Shown piece by piece: positions 10,265 to 20,692 of a stretch of 64,000 bases of DNA. The stretch covers positions 20,055-84,054 of the forward strand of contig JALQUB010000002.1 in the NCBI GenBank assembly GCA_023268635.1, written 5' to 3'. Position numbers and translations under genes: made by a program. The notes beneath the pieces were generated by a model. That model saw only the letters and a list, made by a program, of their open reading frames with translations, was not told the origin of the DNA and did not search any database. The stretch is from Pseudomonadales bacterium (lineage in GTDB: Bacteria > Pseudomonadota > Gammaproteobacteria > Pseudomonadales > Pseudohongiellaceae). The stretch's first letter is position 1. Every line of letters begins with the position of its first letter.

Positions 10265-11389
10265 ATGAAAGTCCCTGGATACGCGATGAGCATTCTCGCG
10301 GTAGTGCTTGTTTTTTATCTCCTTATCGTCGGCGAGGCCTTGCTGTTGCCGCTAGTCATCGCGATAGCCATTTGGTATCTCATTAATACGCTCGCGGCGA
10401 CTTTCAGGCGGTTTACTGTCGGGTCGTTCGAGCTGCCTTGGCCATTATGTCTGGCACTGTCTTTCCTTACCTTTATCTCAATCTTATGGGCGGTTGGGGG
10501 CTTTCTCAGCGGGCGACTGCAAGAAGTGATGGAGGTCATCCCTGTATATCAGGACAACCTCATTGAGCGACTCGCGACCATTTCTTTCCTGGATATGACT
10601 GAGTATCAAGAGCGCGGGTTGGTGCCGCTATTAACGGAGTGGATCGATCTACCGGCCTACGCGACGTCTATCGCTTCTTCGTTTGCTGGGATTTTGGCGA
10701 ACGGCGGTTTGATTGCAATCTACGTGCTGTTCTTGTTTTTGGAGCAGGGCAAGTTCGACGAAAAGATATCTGCTTTATTCGCGACGAACGGTCAGGAGGT
10801 GGATGTCCGCAATATCATTGATCGGGTTCGCAACGACATCCAGAAATACATTAGCATCAAGATGTTTACTAGCTCGCTCACCGGCGTGCTCAGTTATCTC
10901 TTCTTGCTCGCAGTCGACGTCGATTTTGCGGGAGTCTGGGGCTTGCTCATCTTCCTGCTCAATTTTATTCCGACGGTTGGCTCGATAGTGGCGACGATTT
11001 TCCCTGCGATGATCGCTCTGGCGCAATCTGATGGGTACACGCTCTTTGTCTTAGTGCTCGCTGGCATCGGTGTACTGCAGATGGGGATAGGCAATATTTT
11101 AGAGCCTAGGCTCATGGGGAGTTCGTTCAATTTGAGTCCGATTGTGATCCTTCTGAATCTGGGGCTCTGGGGCTATATCTGGGGCATCACTGGCATGTTC
11201 CTGTGTGTGCCATTCCTGATTATCATCACGATTATTCTGAGTCATTTCCCACAGACTCGTTATATCGCGGTTATTCTCAGCAGCGACGGCAAGCTCAGGG
11301 TACCTGCTGACGAGTTGGTCGATGATTTCGACTTCAAGCCCAATATGGCGGCGCTGCTCGGGCGTGAGTCAAAGAATGACACGAACTGA
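10265..11389 (+). CDS. AI-2E family transporter (PerM-like membrane protein)
   Basis: Multi-TM protein; NFIPTVGSIVATIFPA and GNILEPRLMGSSFNLSPIVILL motifs. Confidence 0.9.
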   Translation: MKVPGYAMSILAVVLVFYLLIVGEALLLPLVIAIAIWYLINTLAATFRRFTVGSFELPWPLCLALSFLTFISILWAVGGFLSGRLQEVMEVIPVYQDNLIERLATISFLDMTEYQERGLVPLLTEWIDLPAYATSIASSFAGILANGGLIAIYVLFLFLEQGKFDEKISALFATNGQEVDVRNIIDRVRNDIQKYISIKMFTSSLTGVLSYLFLLAVDVDFAGVWGLLIFLLNFIPTVGSIVATIFPAMIALAQSDGYTLFVLVLAGIGVLQMGIGNILEPRLMGSSFNLSPIVILLNLGLWGYIWGITGMFLCVPFLIIITIILSHFPQTRYIAVILSSDGKLRVPADELVDDFDFKPNMAALLGRESKNDTN

Positions 11390-11403
11390 CTATTAAAAAG
11401 TCC

Positions 11404-11432
11404 TGCAAAAACCGGCTGCTAGGCGTTATAAT
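11404..11432 (+). promoter_or_regulatory. Putative sigma70 promoter upstream of alaS
   Basis: TGCAAA - 17 bp - TATAAT. Confidence 0.5.
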
Positions 11433-11509
11433 CTCCGCCTTTTGATCATAGGCTCGGGTCGACCAGTGCTATGGCTGAAGTCTTAAATTAACGTCACGAA
11501 GTTGAGATT

Positions 11510-14107
11510 ATGAAAAGCGCCGAGATACGTCAGAAGTTCCTTCAATTTTTTGCTGATCGCGGCCACGAAGTCGTGCCCAGCAGTTCCCTTGTCCCCGGCA
11601 ACGATCCCACGTTGCTTTTCACTAATGCGGGCATGGTGCAATTTAAGGATGCATTCCTAGGCGACGAAGTGCGCGCGGTTAATCGGGCTACGAGTTCGCA
11701 GCGTTGCGTCCGCGCGGGCGGTAAGCACAACGACTTAGAGAACGTCGGCTATACAGCGCGTCATCATACTTTCTTCGAGATGCTCGGCAACTTCTCCTTC
11801 GGCGATTATTTTAAGCGTGAAGCGATTCAGTTCGCGTGGGAATTCCTCACAGTCGAGCTTGGATTGCCCGCCGAAAAGTTGTGGGTCACTGTTTATCAGG
11901 ATGATGATGAAGCCGCAGCGATTTGGTTGGACGAGATGAAGGTCGATCCCACGCGCTTCTCACGTCTAGGAGAAAAAGATAATTTCTGGGCGATGGGTGA
12001 CACCGGACCATGCGGTCCCTGTTCGGAGATTTTCTACGATCACGGTGAAGAGGTGTTTGGTGGCCCACCGGGAAGCCCAGATGAAGACGGCGATCGATAT
12101 ATTGAAATCTGGAATCTCGTATTCATGCAGTTTGAACGCAAGTCTGATGGCGCGCTAATTCCTCTCCCTAAGCCGTCAGTTGATACGGGTGCGGGTCTTG
12201 AGCGCGTAGCCGCCGTGATGCAGCAGGTACACAGCAACTATGAGATCGACTTATTCCAATCATTATTGACCGATATCGCCGCGATTACCGGTGTCAGTGA
12301 TCTTAAAAATAATTCGCTGAAAGTGATCGCCGACCATATTCGTTCATGCTCGTTCCTAATCGTCGACGGGGTGTTGCCGTCAAACGAAGGTCGCGGTTAC
12401 GTTTTGCGTCGCATCATTCGTCGGGCCGTTCGTCATGGCTATCAGCTCGGCGTGAAAGAGGTGTTCTTTTACAAGATCGTCGCAGCCCTCGTTAAGGTGA
12501 TGGGCGAAGCATATCCCGAACTTGTCGCGAAGCAGGCCATTGTTGAGAAAGCGTTGCAAGAAGAAGAGCAACAGTTCGCGCGCACGCTAGAAAATGGTAT
12601 GGCGATACTAGAGAAAGCTATCGCGGGATTGGATGGGGATACGCTCCCAGGCGATACTGTATTTAAGTTGTACGACACGTATGGCTTCCCAGTTGACCTA
12701 ACAGCGGATGTCGCGCGCGAGAGCGATCTTAAACTGGATATGGAAGGCTTCGAGGCGGCGATGCAAGTGCAGCGTGAGCAAGCTCGAGCCGCGGGTAATT
12801 TCTCGGCGGCAGATAAGCTTGAGTTGGATGGCGTGGCAGTAACCGAATTCTTGGGCTACGACTCGCTCGCCGCCAGTGCTGCCGTCACGGCAATTTATGT
12901 CGATGGCGGCGCAGTCGATACGCTTAGCGCTGGCCAGACGGCAACGCTAGTTTTGTCTTCGTCGCCGTTCTATGGTGAATCGGGCGGGCAAATCGGCGAC
13001 ACAGGTGTGCTTGTGGCAAACGGTGCGGAGTTCCGAGTAGATGACACGCAAAAGCAAAACGACGTGCTACTGCATCGTGGCGAGTTAATCAGTGGCAGTC
13101 TCAGCGTCGGCGTACCTGTTGAAGCACAGGTTAAGGAAGATTCTCGTAGGGCAATTACCTTGAATCACTCCGCAACGCATCTCATGCACGCAGCCCTCAG
13201 AAATATTCTTGGTGAGCATGTGACTCAGAAGGGCTCGCTCGTTGACTCGTCGCGACTACGATTTGATTTCTCTCACAACAGCGCACTCACTGCCGATGAG
13301 ATTACCCAGATTGAAGCTGCGGTGAATGCAGAGATATTGGCGAACTCGCAGGTGTCGAAAGAAGTGATGCCGCTCGAAGCAGCAAAGAAGCGCGGCGCGA
13401 TGGCATTATTCGGCGAAAAATACGGCGATGAGGTGCGTGTGGTGAGCATGGGCGGGCAATTTTCCGTGGAATTCTGCGGTGGCACGCATGTCGAGCGCAC
13501 GGGGGATATAGGACTGTTTAAGATCGTCAGCGAATCTGGTATCTCATCTGGCGTTCGTCGTATAGAAGCGGTCACGGGGCAGGGGGCACTCACTCTCGTA
13601 GCGCGCGAGGAACAGACGCTTAAACAGCTCTGCGAATTGGTGAAGGCGAATCAAGATGACGTGGTAGATCGCGTCAAACAATTGAATGCCACGAACAAGA
13701 GCCTCGAAAAAGAGCTAGAACAACTGAAGGCAAAAATCGCTTCGAGCGCCGGAAGCGATTTGGCTTCAACAGCCAAAGAAATCTCGGGCATAAAGCTATT
13801 GGCGAGCGTAGTAGAAGGTTTCGATCCGAAAGCGTTGCGTGAAACAGTCGATCAGCTCAAGAACAAGTTAGGCAGTTCGGTTGTACTCTTGGTGAGCACA
13901 GAGGGAGGCAAGGTTAGCATCGTCGCCGGTGTCAGCAAGGATCTCACTGATAAGGTGAAGGCTGGAGAGCTCGCTAATATGGTAGCGACGCAAGTAGGTG
14001 GTAAAGGCGGTGGACGACCGGATATGGCGATGGCGGGTGGCAGTGATGTGACAGCTGCGCCGGCAGCAGTCGCCAGCGTTGAAGCATGGGTAACGGAAAA
14101 ATTATAG
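11510..14107 (+). CDS. alaS: Alanyl-tRNA synthetase
   Basis: [47 protein letters not shown]; full length 865 aa. Confidence 0.98.
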   Translation: MKSAEIRQKFLQFFADRGHEVVPSSSLVPGNDPTLLFTNAGMVQFKDAFLGDEVRAVNRATSSQRCVRAGGKHNDLENVGYTARHHTFFEMLGNFSFGDYFKREAIQFAWEFLTVELGLPAEKLWVTVYQDDDEAAAIWLDEMKVDPTRFSRLGEKDNFWAMGDTGPCGPCSEIFYDHGEEVFGGPPGSPDEDGDRYIEIWNLVFMQFERKSDGALIPLPKPSVDTGAGLERVAAVMQQVHSNYEIDLFQSLLTDIAAITGVSDLKNNSLKVIADHIRSCSFLIVDGVLPSNEGRGYVLRRIIRRAVRHGYQLGVKEVFFYKIVAALVKVMGEAYPELVAKQAIVEKALQEEEQQFARTLENGMAILEKAIAGLDGDTLPGDTVFKLYDTYGFPVDLTADVARESDLKLDMEGFEAAMQVQREQARAAGNFSAADKLELDGVAVTEFLGYDSLAASAAVTAIYVDGGAVDTLSAGQTATLVLSSSPFYGESGGQIGDTGVLVANGAEFRVDDTQKQNDVLLHRGELISGSLSVGVPVEAQVKEDSRRAITLNHSATHLMHAALRNILGEHVTQKGSLVDSSRLRFDFSHNSALTADEITQIEAAVNAEILANSQVSKEVMPLEAAKKRGAMALFGEKYGDEVRVVSMGGQFSVEFCGGTHVERTGDIGLFKIVSESGISSGVRRIEAVTGQGALTLVAREEQTLKQLCELVKANQDDVVDRVKQLNATNKSLEKELEQLKAKIASSAGSDLASTAKEISGIKLLASVVEGFDPKALRETVDQLKNKLGSSVVLLVSTEGGKVSIVAGVSKDLTDKVKAGELANMVATQVGGKGGGRPDMAMAGGSDVTAAPAAVASVEAWVTEKL

Positions 14108-14136
14108 GCTCGGTAGCGGGCAGCGAGTAGAAAGAC

Positions 14137-15387
14137 ATGGCACTGTTAGTACTAAAATTTGGTGGCACTTCGGTTGGCACAGTCGAGCGAATCAAAGCTG
14201 TCGCCGACAAAGTCGCGCGTTTTCGAGCCAATGGCGATGATGTTGTCGTCGTGCTCTCTGCGATGAGCGGGGAAACGAATCGTCTCACCGATCTCGCACA
14301 TCAGATCATGGAATATCCAACTCCGCGCGAGATGGATGTCCTGCTGTCCACCGGTGAGCAAGTGACGATCGCCTTGCTCACGATGGCGCTCGAGACGCTG
14401 GGGGTGCCTGCCCGCTCGTTTACGGGCAATCAGGTGCAGATTCGCACGTGTGGCACCCATACCAAGGCGAGAATCAAGGAAATCGACGGCACGCGAATAA
14501 GTGCTCAGCTGCAGCAGGGTAATGTCGTTGTAGTTGCGGGCTTTCAGGGGGTGGATGAGCAAGGCAATATCACCACTCTTGGCCGTGGAGGCTCTGATAC
14601 GACTGCCGTTGCCCTTGCCGCCGCGTTAGAAGCGGATGAGTGTCAGATATACACGGATGTAAAAGGCGTTTATACGACCGATCCTCGCGTCGTCGAAGAT
14701 GCGAAGCTTCTCGAGAGCATCACCTTTGAGGAGATGTTGGAACTCGCGAGTCTCGGCGCCAAAGTTTTACAAATCCGCGCGGTTGAGTTTGCCGGTAAGT
14801 ACAAGGTGCCACTGCGCGTGTTATCGAGTTTTGAAGAGGGTCCAGGCACCCTGATCAGTTTAGAGGGAGAGTCAAAAATGGAAGATCCAACTATCGCGGG
14901 TATCGCTTTCCAACGCGATGAAGCTAAGGTCACTGTAGCGGGCATTCCCGATATCCCCGGTATGGCCTATGAGGTTCTCGGCCCGGTGAGCGCGGCCGGA
15001 ATAGAGGTGGATGTAATTGTTCAGAATGCGGCAGCCGACGGAACCAACGACATTACATTCACGGTGAAGCGAAACGAAAGTGAGCGAGCCAAGAAAATTC
15101 TCGATGAATTGCTGCCTTCTCTTAAAGCGACATCCGTCAGCCTAGACAAGAAGATCGGCAAGGTCTCGGTCGTAGGCGTCGGCATGAAGTCGCACGCGGG
15201 CATCGCGAGTAAGATGTTCAAGGCCTTAGCTGATGAGAATATCAACATTCAGATCATTACAACTTCGGAGATTAAGATCTCTATCGTGATTGAAGAGAAA
15301 TACCTCGAATTGGCGGTGCGCGCATTGCACGCGGCGTTTGATTTGGGCGATCCTGATTATGAAAAGGGAAGTATAGATCAGGACTAG
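14137..15387 (+). CDS. lysC: Aspartate kinase
   Basis: LKFGGTSVGTVERI, GRGGSDTTAVALAAAL, two ACT domains. Confidence 0.97.
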   Translation: MALLVLKFGGTSVGTVERIKAVADKVARFRANGDDVVVVLSAMSGETNRLTDLAHQIMEYPTPREMDVLLSTGEQVTIALLTMALETLGVPARSFTGNQVQIRTCGTHTKARIKEIDGTRISAQLQQGNVVVVAGFQGVDEQGNITTLGRGGSDTTAVALAAALEADECQIYTDVKGVYTTDPRVVEDAKLLESITFEEMLELASLGAKVLQIRAVEFAGKYKVPLRVLSSFEEGPGTLISLEGESKMEDPTIAGIAFQRDEAKVTVAGIPDIPGMAYEVLGPVSAAGIEVDVIVQNAAADGTNDITFTVKRNESERAKKILDELLPSLKATSVSLDKKIGKVSVVGVGMKSHAGIASKMFKALADENINIQIITTSEIKISIVIEEKYLELAVRALHAAFDLGDPDYEKGSIDQD

Positions 15388-15480
15388 CTGCGGTTTTCAC
15401 CGCATTGCCTCAAACTAGCTAGAATGTTTTACTTAGGGCGTTTGGGAGGAAGGATCTGACCTTAAAGGGGGAAAATAAGG

Positions 15481-15675
15481 ATGCTAATACTCACGCGCCG
15501 TATTGGTGAGACCCTGATGATTGGTGACGAGGTGACGGTCACCGTTCTGGGTGTTAAAGGAAATCAGGTGAGAATAGGGGTCAATGCCCCGAAAGATGTT
15601 TCCGTGCATCGAGAGGAAATCTACGAGCGAATTGCCCATGAACAGCCTGCTCCAAACGATAGAGATGAGGGATAG
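15481..15675 (+). CDS. csrA: Carbon storage regulator CsrA/RsmA
   Basis: [51 protein letters not shown]. Confidence 0.98.
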   Translation: MLILTRRIGETLMIGDEVTVTVLGVKGNQVRIGVNAPKDVSVHREEIYERIAHEQPAPNDRDEG

Positions 15676-15727
15676 TTTAGGGTCTGCATTGAGCCTATAG
15701 GTCTATTAGTTGGCCCATTGCTTGTGT

Positions 15728-15733
15728 TATGAT
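15728..15733 (+). promoter_or_regulatory. Putative -10 element of tRNA-Ser promoter
   Basis: TATGAT followed by GC-rich discriminator GCCCGCG just upstream of the tRNA. Confidence 0.4.
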
Positions 15734-15746
15734 GCCCGCGATTTTC

Positions 15747-15836
15747 GGAGAGGTGGCCGAGTGGCTGAAGGCGCGCCCCTGCTAAGGGCGTATAGGAGAA
15801 ATCTTATCGAGGGTTCGAATCCCTCTCTCTCCGCCA
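15747..15836 (+). tRNA. tRNA-Ser(GCT), CCA encoded
   Basis: GGAGAGGTGGCCGAGTGGCTGAAGGCGC...CTGCTAA anticodon loop, long variable arm, GAGGGTTCGAATCCCTC T arm, CCA. Confidence 0.97.
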
Positions 15837-15841
15837 TAAAT

Positions 15842-15877
15842 AAAAACCGAATTCAGGTTCTGAATTCGGTTTTTTTA
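15842..15877 (+). terminator. Rho-independent terminator after tRNA-Ser
   Basis: AAAACCGAATTC-AGGTTCT-GAATTCGGTTTTTTT. Confidence 0.85.
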
Positions 15878-16076
15878 TGCTCCGCATCATGTCACTCATG
15901 CTGGCAATTCCTAAAAAGCCTTTTAACTTTCCTTCCAAACGCTCAACGACAAAAAAGCATAGAACACCGTTGAGGGTTAAAATTGCAATCTAGCCCTCTT
16001 TGGTATCAGAATGCCTAATAAATTCTTTAGGCGTAAGCTACGTTTAAGTCGACAAAATTCGAGGGGGAGAGCGAAG

Positions 16077-17003
16077 ATGGGTGGCTATTTTAGGCTTCAA
16101 GTCAGTTTGCTATTAGTACTGGTCTTCGTGACGAGTGTTTGTTTGGCGCAGACAGATCGTCCGGCATTCACGCCACACCCGGTGACTGATTCGATCACCA
16201 TGCTCGAGCCTTCGGACACCAATGGCAACGTCGGAGTCTTCGCGGGTGACGAAGCGGTTCTATTAATAGACTCCCACTTCGAACGCAATGTCGAAGCGCT
16301 GATTAATGAAGTTTCTAAAATAACTGAGCTGCCGATCAGCTTCTTGGTGAATACCCATATTCACCCCGATCACACCGGCGGCAATGCCGTGCTCGCTGAG
16401 AAGTATGGCGTTACCTTGGTGGCGCACGACAGTGTGCGTTTGCGCATGCTGGAGGAGCTTCGCATACCTCGTCGCGGCGGCATCACCTTCCCCCAGCCCG
16501 CAGCAAGCGCACGTCAAGTCATTACCTTTAGCGATGCGCTGAGTTTTCATCTAAACGGTGAAGAGGTGAGGGTGTTTCTTGCGCCACCGGCTCATACCGA
16601 CGGAGACAGCTTTGTGCATTTTAAGCACTCTGACGTGCTTCACTTAGGGGACGTGTTTCGCACGAATATGTATCCTATTGTCGATAAGGCTAACGGGGGT
16701 AGTTTTCTTGGCATGATAGCCGCTATAGAGCTCGCAATTGACATAGCGGGGCCAGAGACGAAGGTGATTCCCGGACATGGTGAGGAGGTGAGTGATCTGA
16801 AGGGGCTGACCGAGGTCCACTCGATGCTTGTCTTACTGCGCAATCGGGTTCAGACAGCGATCGATGAGGGCCTTTCTCTGGCGGAAATTGGGGAACGTAA
16901 TCTGTCAGAAGATTTAGACGCGCGCTGGGGCGGCGTCCCGTCTTGGACATTCGCTGATTTACTGCCAATTATTGATGCAGAGTTACGCGAGAACACGGAA
17001 TAG
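16077..17003 (+). CDS. Exported MBL-fold metallo-hydrolase
   Basis: Signal peptide; NTHIHPDHTGGN (HxHxDH), PAHTDGDSFVHF, GHG; ORF track start is 16011, ATG at 16077 equally possible. Confidence 0.85.
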   Translation: MGGYFRLQVSLLLVLVFVTSVCLAQTDRPAFTPHPVTDSITMLEPSDTNGNVGVFAGDEAVLLIDSHFERNVEALINEVSKITELPISFLVNTHIHPDHTGGNAVLAEKYGVTLVAHDSVRLRMLEELRIPRRGGITFPQPAASARQVITFSDALSFHLNGEEVRVFLAPPAHTDGDSFVHFKHSDVLHLGDVFRTNMYPIVDKANGGSFLGMIAAIELAIDIAGPETKVIPGHGEEVSDLKGLTEVHSMLVLLRNRVQTAIDEGLSLAEIGERNLSEDLDARWGGVPSWTFADLLPIIDAELRENTE

Positions 17004-17150
17004 CTTAAAAATTTCAATCTGCAAACAGGCTATTCGGGAATAACGATGTTAAGAAGTGTCTATGTAATTCGAAACTGATTAATGTTGGCGGTCGCCCTAA
17101 TAGGCTCCATCGCATCGATGATGATTGTTGCACAAAGTGGTGCGATCAAT

Positions 17151-18080
17151 TTAGTCGCTTTCTAATATCGCCGTGGCCTTCATGGCAACCGCTCCTTCAT
17201 GATTTTCAATCCAGAGGGGGAGGGACGAGCCTTCGATCTCTCCGATACAGAGCTTATAGTTATGCTTGTCTGAAACAGGCCGCATAGCCCGGAATGTGAA
17301 TCCCACCAGCCTTTGTTTTTTCTCATTGTGTTTCTGTGCAAACTCGATTAGTTGGGTTGCAAGTAGCGGGCCATGCACCACTAATCCTTCGTAACCCTCG
17401 GAATCAATTGCGTAGTCGCGATCATAATGAATCCTGTGGCTATTAAACGTCAGCGCAGAGTATCTAAACAACAATACGGAACTGGGCTCTATCTCTCTAT
17501 AGGCTATACAGTTTCGCTTCTCTGTTTCAGTGCTGCTTGGTGTTTCGAGTGTGCCGGGCTTGGCTGGCTCTCTAAATACGAGGTCTTGTTGTTCGTACAT
17601 TGCGGCCACCCCCTCTAGCCAATAAGTATGCTCGATTGAGATGAAAATGAGTTCACCACTACGACCTTGTTTTGTCTCGATAGATTTTATTTTCGAGTGG
17701 CGCATGACTTCACTATCGATCGGTAACGGGGTGAGGAATTTTAACGAGCCGCCGGCCCACATGCGGCGAGGTAGCCTTATCGGTGGTAAAAAACTACCGT
17801 GATGTGGGTGTCCATCAATATTGGTGCGTGAGAGTGGTGCTGGGTTTTGAAAGAAACACCAATGCCATAACGGTGGAAGGCTCGCGAAGTTCCGCGGTTG
17901 TGGGGATTCAGGCTGATCGCGCAGAGTGATTGCTATGCGCTGGGTTAGTGCGCTGTCGATTCGATCCGTGCTTTGCTCGGAGTTGCCTATCCAGTCGAGT
18001 AGATTGAGTTCGCTGGCCTTCAAGGTGGTATCCTCGTCTTTGGCTATGCATGATAGACGCTGTGAAAGATTACTTAACAT
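17151..18080 (-). CDS. HTD2/FAS1-like dehydratase-domain acyl-CoA hydratase (mesaconyl-C4-CoA or itaconyl-CoA hydratase-like)
   Basis: RRMWAGGSLKFLTPLPI... and FRYSALTFNSHRIHYDRDYA...GLVVHGPLLATQL hot-dog hydratase motifs. Confidence 0.8.
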   Translation of the reverse strand: MLSNLSQRLSCIAKDEDTTLKASELNLLDWIGNSEQSTDRIDSALTQRIAITLRDQPESPQPRNFASLPPLWHWCFFQNPAPLSRTNIDGHPHHGSFLPPIRLPRRMWAGGSLKFLTPLPIDSEVMRHSKIKSIETKQGRSGELIFISIEHTYWLEGVAAMYEQQDLVFREPAKPGTLETPSSTETEKRNCIAYREIEPSSVLLFRYSALTFNSHRIHYDRDYAIDSEGYEGLVVHGPLLATQLIEFAQKHNEKKQRLVGFTFRAMRPVSDKHNYKLCIGEIEGSSLPLWIENHEGAVAMKATAILESD

Positions 18081-18156
18081 ACTGTATGCATAAATAACTT
18101 ACCATCTTATAAAAAATAGAAAAGCTAGAAGTGGTCGAAGCGTTGGAGAAAATAAA

Positions 18157-18615
18157 ATGGCAGGAAAAACGTTTGAAGGACTCGAGGTCGGCGCAGTATT
18201 CGAGCATGATATTCGCCGGACAGTGACTGAGACTGATAATTTATTATTCAGTGCGATGACTCATAATCCGCAGCCTTTGCACATTGATGCGGAATTTGCG
18301 CGAGCAACTCAGCATGGTCAAATTGTCGTGAATAGTCTTTATACATTAGGGCTCGTCATCGGCATCTCCGTCGCGGAAACCACGCTCGGAACGACAATCG
18401 GAAATTTAGGCATGGAGAAGGTGGAGTTTCCTAATCCAGTGTTTATAGGTGACACGATTAGTGTCACTACGACGGTCAAGGAAAAACGAGAGTCCAAGTC
18501 GAAGCCCGATCGAGGCATCGTCTGGTTCGAACACATTGGTCGTAATCAGCGTGGAGAGGAGGTATGCCAATGCCTGCGAAAAGGCATGATGATACGAGAA
18601 ATGGCAATTGAATAA
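18157..18615 (+). CDS. MaoC-family (R)-specific enoyl-CoA hydratase
   Basis: FSAMTHNPQPLHIDAEFARATQHGQIVVNSLYTLGL MaoC hydratase signature. Confidence 0.87.
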   Translation: MAGKTFEGLEVGAVFEHDIRRTVTETDNLLFSAMTHNPQPLHIDAEFARATQHGQIVVNSLYTLGLVIGISVAETTLGTTIGNLGMEKVEFPNPVFIGDTISVTTTVKEKRESKSKPDRGIVWFEHIGRNQRGEEVCQCLRKGMMIREMAIE

Positions 18616-18623
18616 GCCTATGA

Positions 18624-18656
18624 CTAAAAGGCCGGCGCTGGGCGTGGCCTTTTAGT
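18624..18656 (+). terminator. Probable bidirectional terminator between maoC-like gene and porin
   Basis: CTAAAAGGCC...GGCCTTTTAG inverted repeat between convergent genes. Confidence 0.6.
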
Positions 18657-18679
18657 GGTTAGGAAATATCTAATTGATA

Positions 18680-19459
18680 TTACAGTTCGAAATCGACTGA
18701 ATAAGACAAGACAAATTTTATCTCATCATTATCTCGTGCACTCATGCTGGCGTAGTCTTCTTCGCCGTCGTTGTTGTCGTCGCTGGCCAGAGTCGTGCCA
18801 ATTATTGAGAAGGCGAAACCGCTCTTCGCGAGAGTCACGCCGTAGTCGATATAGTCATCGGTCACGCCGTTGAACGCTTCAACGAAATCGCCCGAATGAC
18901 GACCTACGTGGAAGCTCAATTCAGCCTCATTAGCGAGTTCAATCGCGTAATCCCCATAAAAATAGGTGGCCTCGCCAAAGCCGAAGTCTTGTCCGATGCC
19001 TTCGGCGGCTTCAGTGTCTGCGAGAATGTTCGCTCCAAATGTGAATGCGCCAACACTCAGCGAACCGTAGACTTCGCTGAAATCAAATTCGGCATTGTCA
19101 TCGTAATTGAAGTAGAGGTAACCGATGTCAAAGCCTACGCCACCCGACTCGCCCGACAAACCGAAATACATGTCGTGTTCGTAGGAGTACGCATCACCGG
19201 CATCATATTCAACATTGGAAATCCACGTTCCCACGTAGAAGCCGTTGTCGGCAGCATAGTCTATGCCGCCTTGGGTGGCGGGTAGATTCATCGTTTGAGT
19301 GAGGCCGCGCCAGAGGTAGTTGTTGGTGATGCTCGCATTCGCGCTCAATTCAGCCTGTGCGGAAACTGAGGCTAATAGGAGAGTGCCGGCGAGGGCTGAG
19401 CTTGCAACAATCTTCATACGGGGTGAGGCTTTCTTCACTGAGAGTGTGGGTGTCATCAT
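18680..19459 (-). CDS. TorF family putative porin
   Basis: Signal peptide, LSANASITNNYLWRGLTQTMNLPATQGGIDYAADNGFYVGTWISNV, beta-barrel pattern ending in F-E-L. Confidence 0.85.
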   Translation of the reverse strand: MMTPTLSVKKASPRMKIVASSALAGTLLLASVSAQAELSANASITNNYLWRGLTQTMNLPATQGGIDYAADNGFYVGTWISNVEYDAGDAYSYEHDMYFGLSGESGGVGFDIGYLYFNYDDNAEFDFSEVYGSLSVGAFTFGANILADTEAAEGIGQDFGFGEATYFYGDYAIELANEAELSFHVGRHSGDFVEAFNGVTDDYIDYGVTLAKSGFAFSIIGTTLASDDNNDGEEDYASMSARDNDEIKFVLSYSVDFEL

Positions 19460-19788
19460 TTGAAATCTCCATTGCTTATTCGTTGTACAGATTTACTGAG
19501 TCTGTTTGCTCCAGTCCCAAGTGTTGCCGTGGCTAATGACTTGGTACCTTGTGAATTAGCAAGCCCTATGCCAGTTCTATAAAAGTCAATAAAAACATGC
19601 TGATAGAGCTTTTTTGGAGGTGTTGCTGAGGAATCGTCAGTAAGAATGCCTCGCAATGAAGCGCGTGCTCAGTCACGATGCGCCAAAAGGGTGCGCACAC
19701 AACAGCGGCCGACTTGAGCGGCGAGGTGCAATGCAGCGGAGCAAACCGTTAGAATAGGAAATCCTTGTAATCAGTAAAGGGCTAGAAG

Positions 19789-20682
19789 ATGCGCCTTCGT
19801 CGTTCTCTCCATTTTGTACCGGGTGCTAATGAAAAAATGTTAGCTAAGGCAGCGAGCCTTAATGCCGACGCCGTGATTTTGGATCTCGAAGATTCAGTCA
19901 CGCCAGAGGCAAAATCGGCCGCCCGTAATGCTGTGTGCGCATGGCTAGACGAAAGCGTCGACTACAAATGCGAGCGCTTGGTGCGGATTAACCCATTCGA
20001 TTCCGAATGGGGACGCGAAGATCTCGAAGCCGTCATACAACACGCCCCAGATGGCATCATGCTGCCTAAAGTTCACTCACGCGACACAGTCGTTGCCGTG
20101 GATGCCTTATTGCAACAAGCGGAAAAAAGCCTCGCCACAAAACCGAAGCCAACGAAGCTAATACTGATTGGCACGGAAGAGGCGGGAGCGGTGTTCAATA
20201 TGCCGCAGATGGCTGCACATCCAAGGGTAGAGGGGCTTACCTGGGGTGCAGAGGATCTGTCAGTCTCTCTCGGAGCTCGTCGCAAGCGTGATCAAAATGG
20301 GGATTATCTTGAGGTGTTCGGTTTCGTGCGCTCTTATTGTCTACTCGCGGCGGCCGCAGCGGGGGTACAGCCTATTGATTCGGTGTATGTCGACGTCCGC
20401 GATTTAGCAGGACTCTGCAGAGAGAGCGAAACTGCCGCGGATATGGGTTTCACTGGCAAGCTCACTATCCACCCTGATCAAATCGAAGTAGTAAATGCAG
20501 CATTCACTCCGAGTAATGATGAAATCGAGCGTGCGGGTGCATTGCTAGAAGCCTTCGAAGAGAATCGAAAGCAGGGCAGGATGGCGTTCCGATTCGAAGG
20601 TTCTATGGTTGACATGCCGCACTTGAAGAGGGCAAAACAGCTGCTCGCAATCGCCGCGCAAATTGCCGCGGAAAACAGTTAG
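19789..20682 (+). CDS. CitE/HpcH-family acyl-CoA lyase (citramalyl-/malyl-CoA lyase-like)
   Basis: RRSLHFVPGANEKMLAKAASLNADAVILDLEDSVTPEAK; GLTWGAEDLSVSLGA; GKLTIHPDQI. Confidence 0.9.
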   Translation: MRLRRSLHFVPGANEKMLAKAASLNADAVILDLEDSVTPEAKSAARNAVCAWLDESVDYKCERLVRINPFDSEWGREDLEAVIQHAPDGIMLPKVHSRDTVVAVDALLQQAEKSLATKPKPTKLILIGTEEAGAVFNMPQMAAHPRVEGLTWGAEDLSVSLGARRKRDQNGDYLEVFGFVRSYCLLAAAAAGVQPIDSVYVDVRDLAGLCRESETAADMGFTGKLTIHPDQIEVVNAAFTPSNDEIERAGALLEAFEENRKQGRMAFRFEGSMVDMPHLKRAKQLLAIAAQIAAENS

Positions 20683-20692
20683 AGCGCAGCGT

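Noticed and set aside
1775-11432. Shared CTAGGCGT(T)ATAAT string at the hom and alaS promoters as a common regulatory site
   Set aside because: Only two occurrences noted, overlapping -10 boxes; could easily be coincidence.
18896-19285. 129-aa ORF opposite the TorF porin
   Set aside because: Antisense to a porin with a clear signal peptide and barrel pattern; no family recognised.
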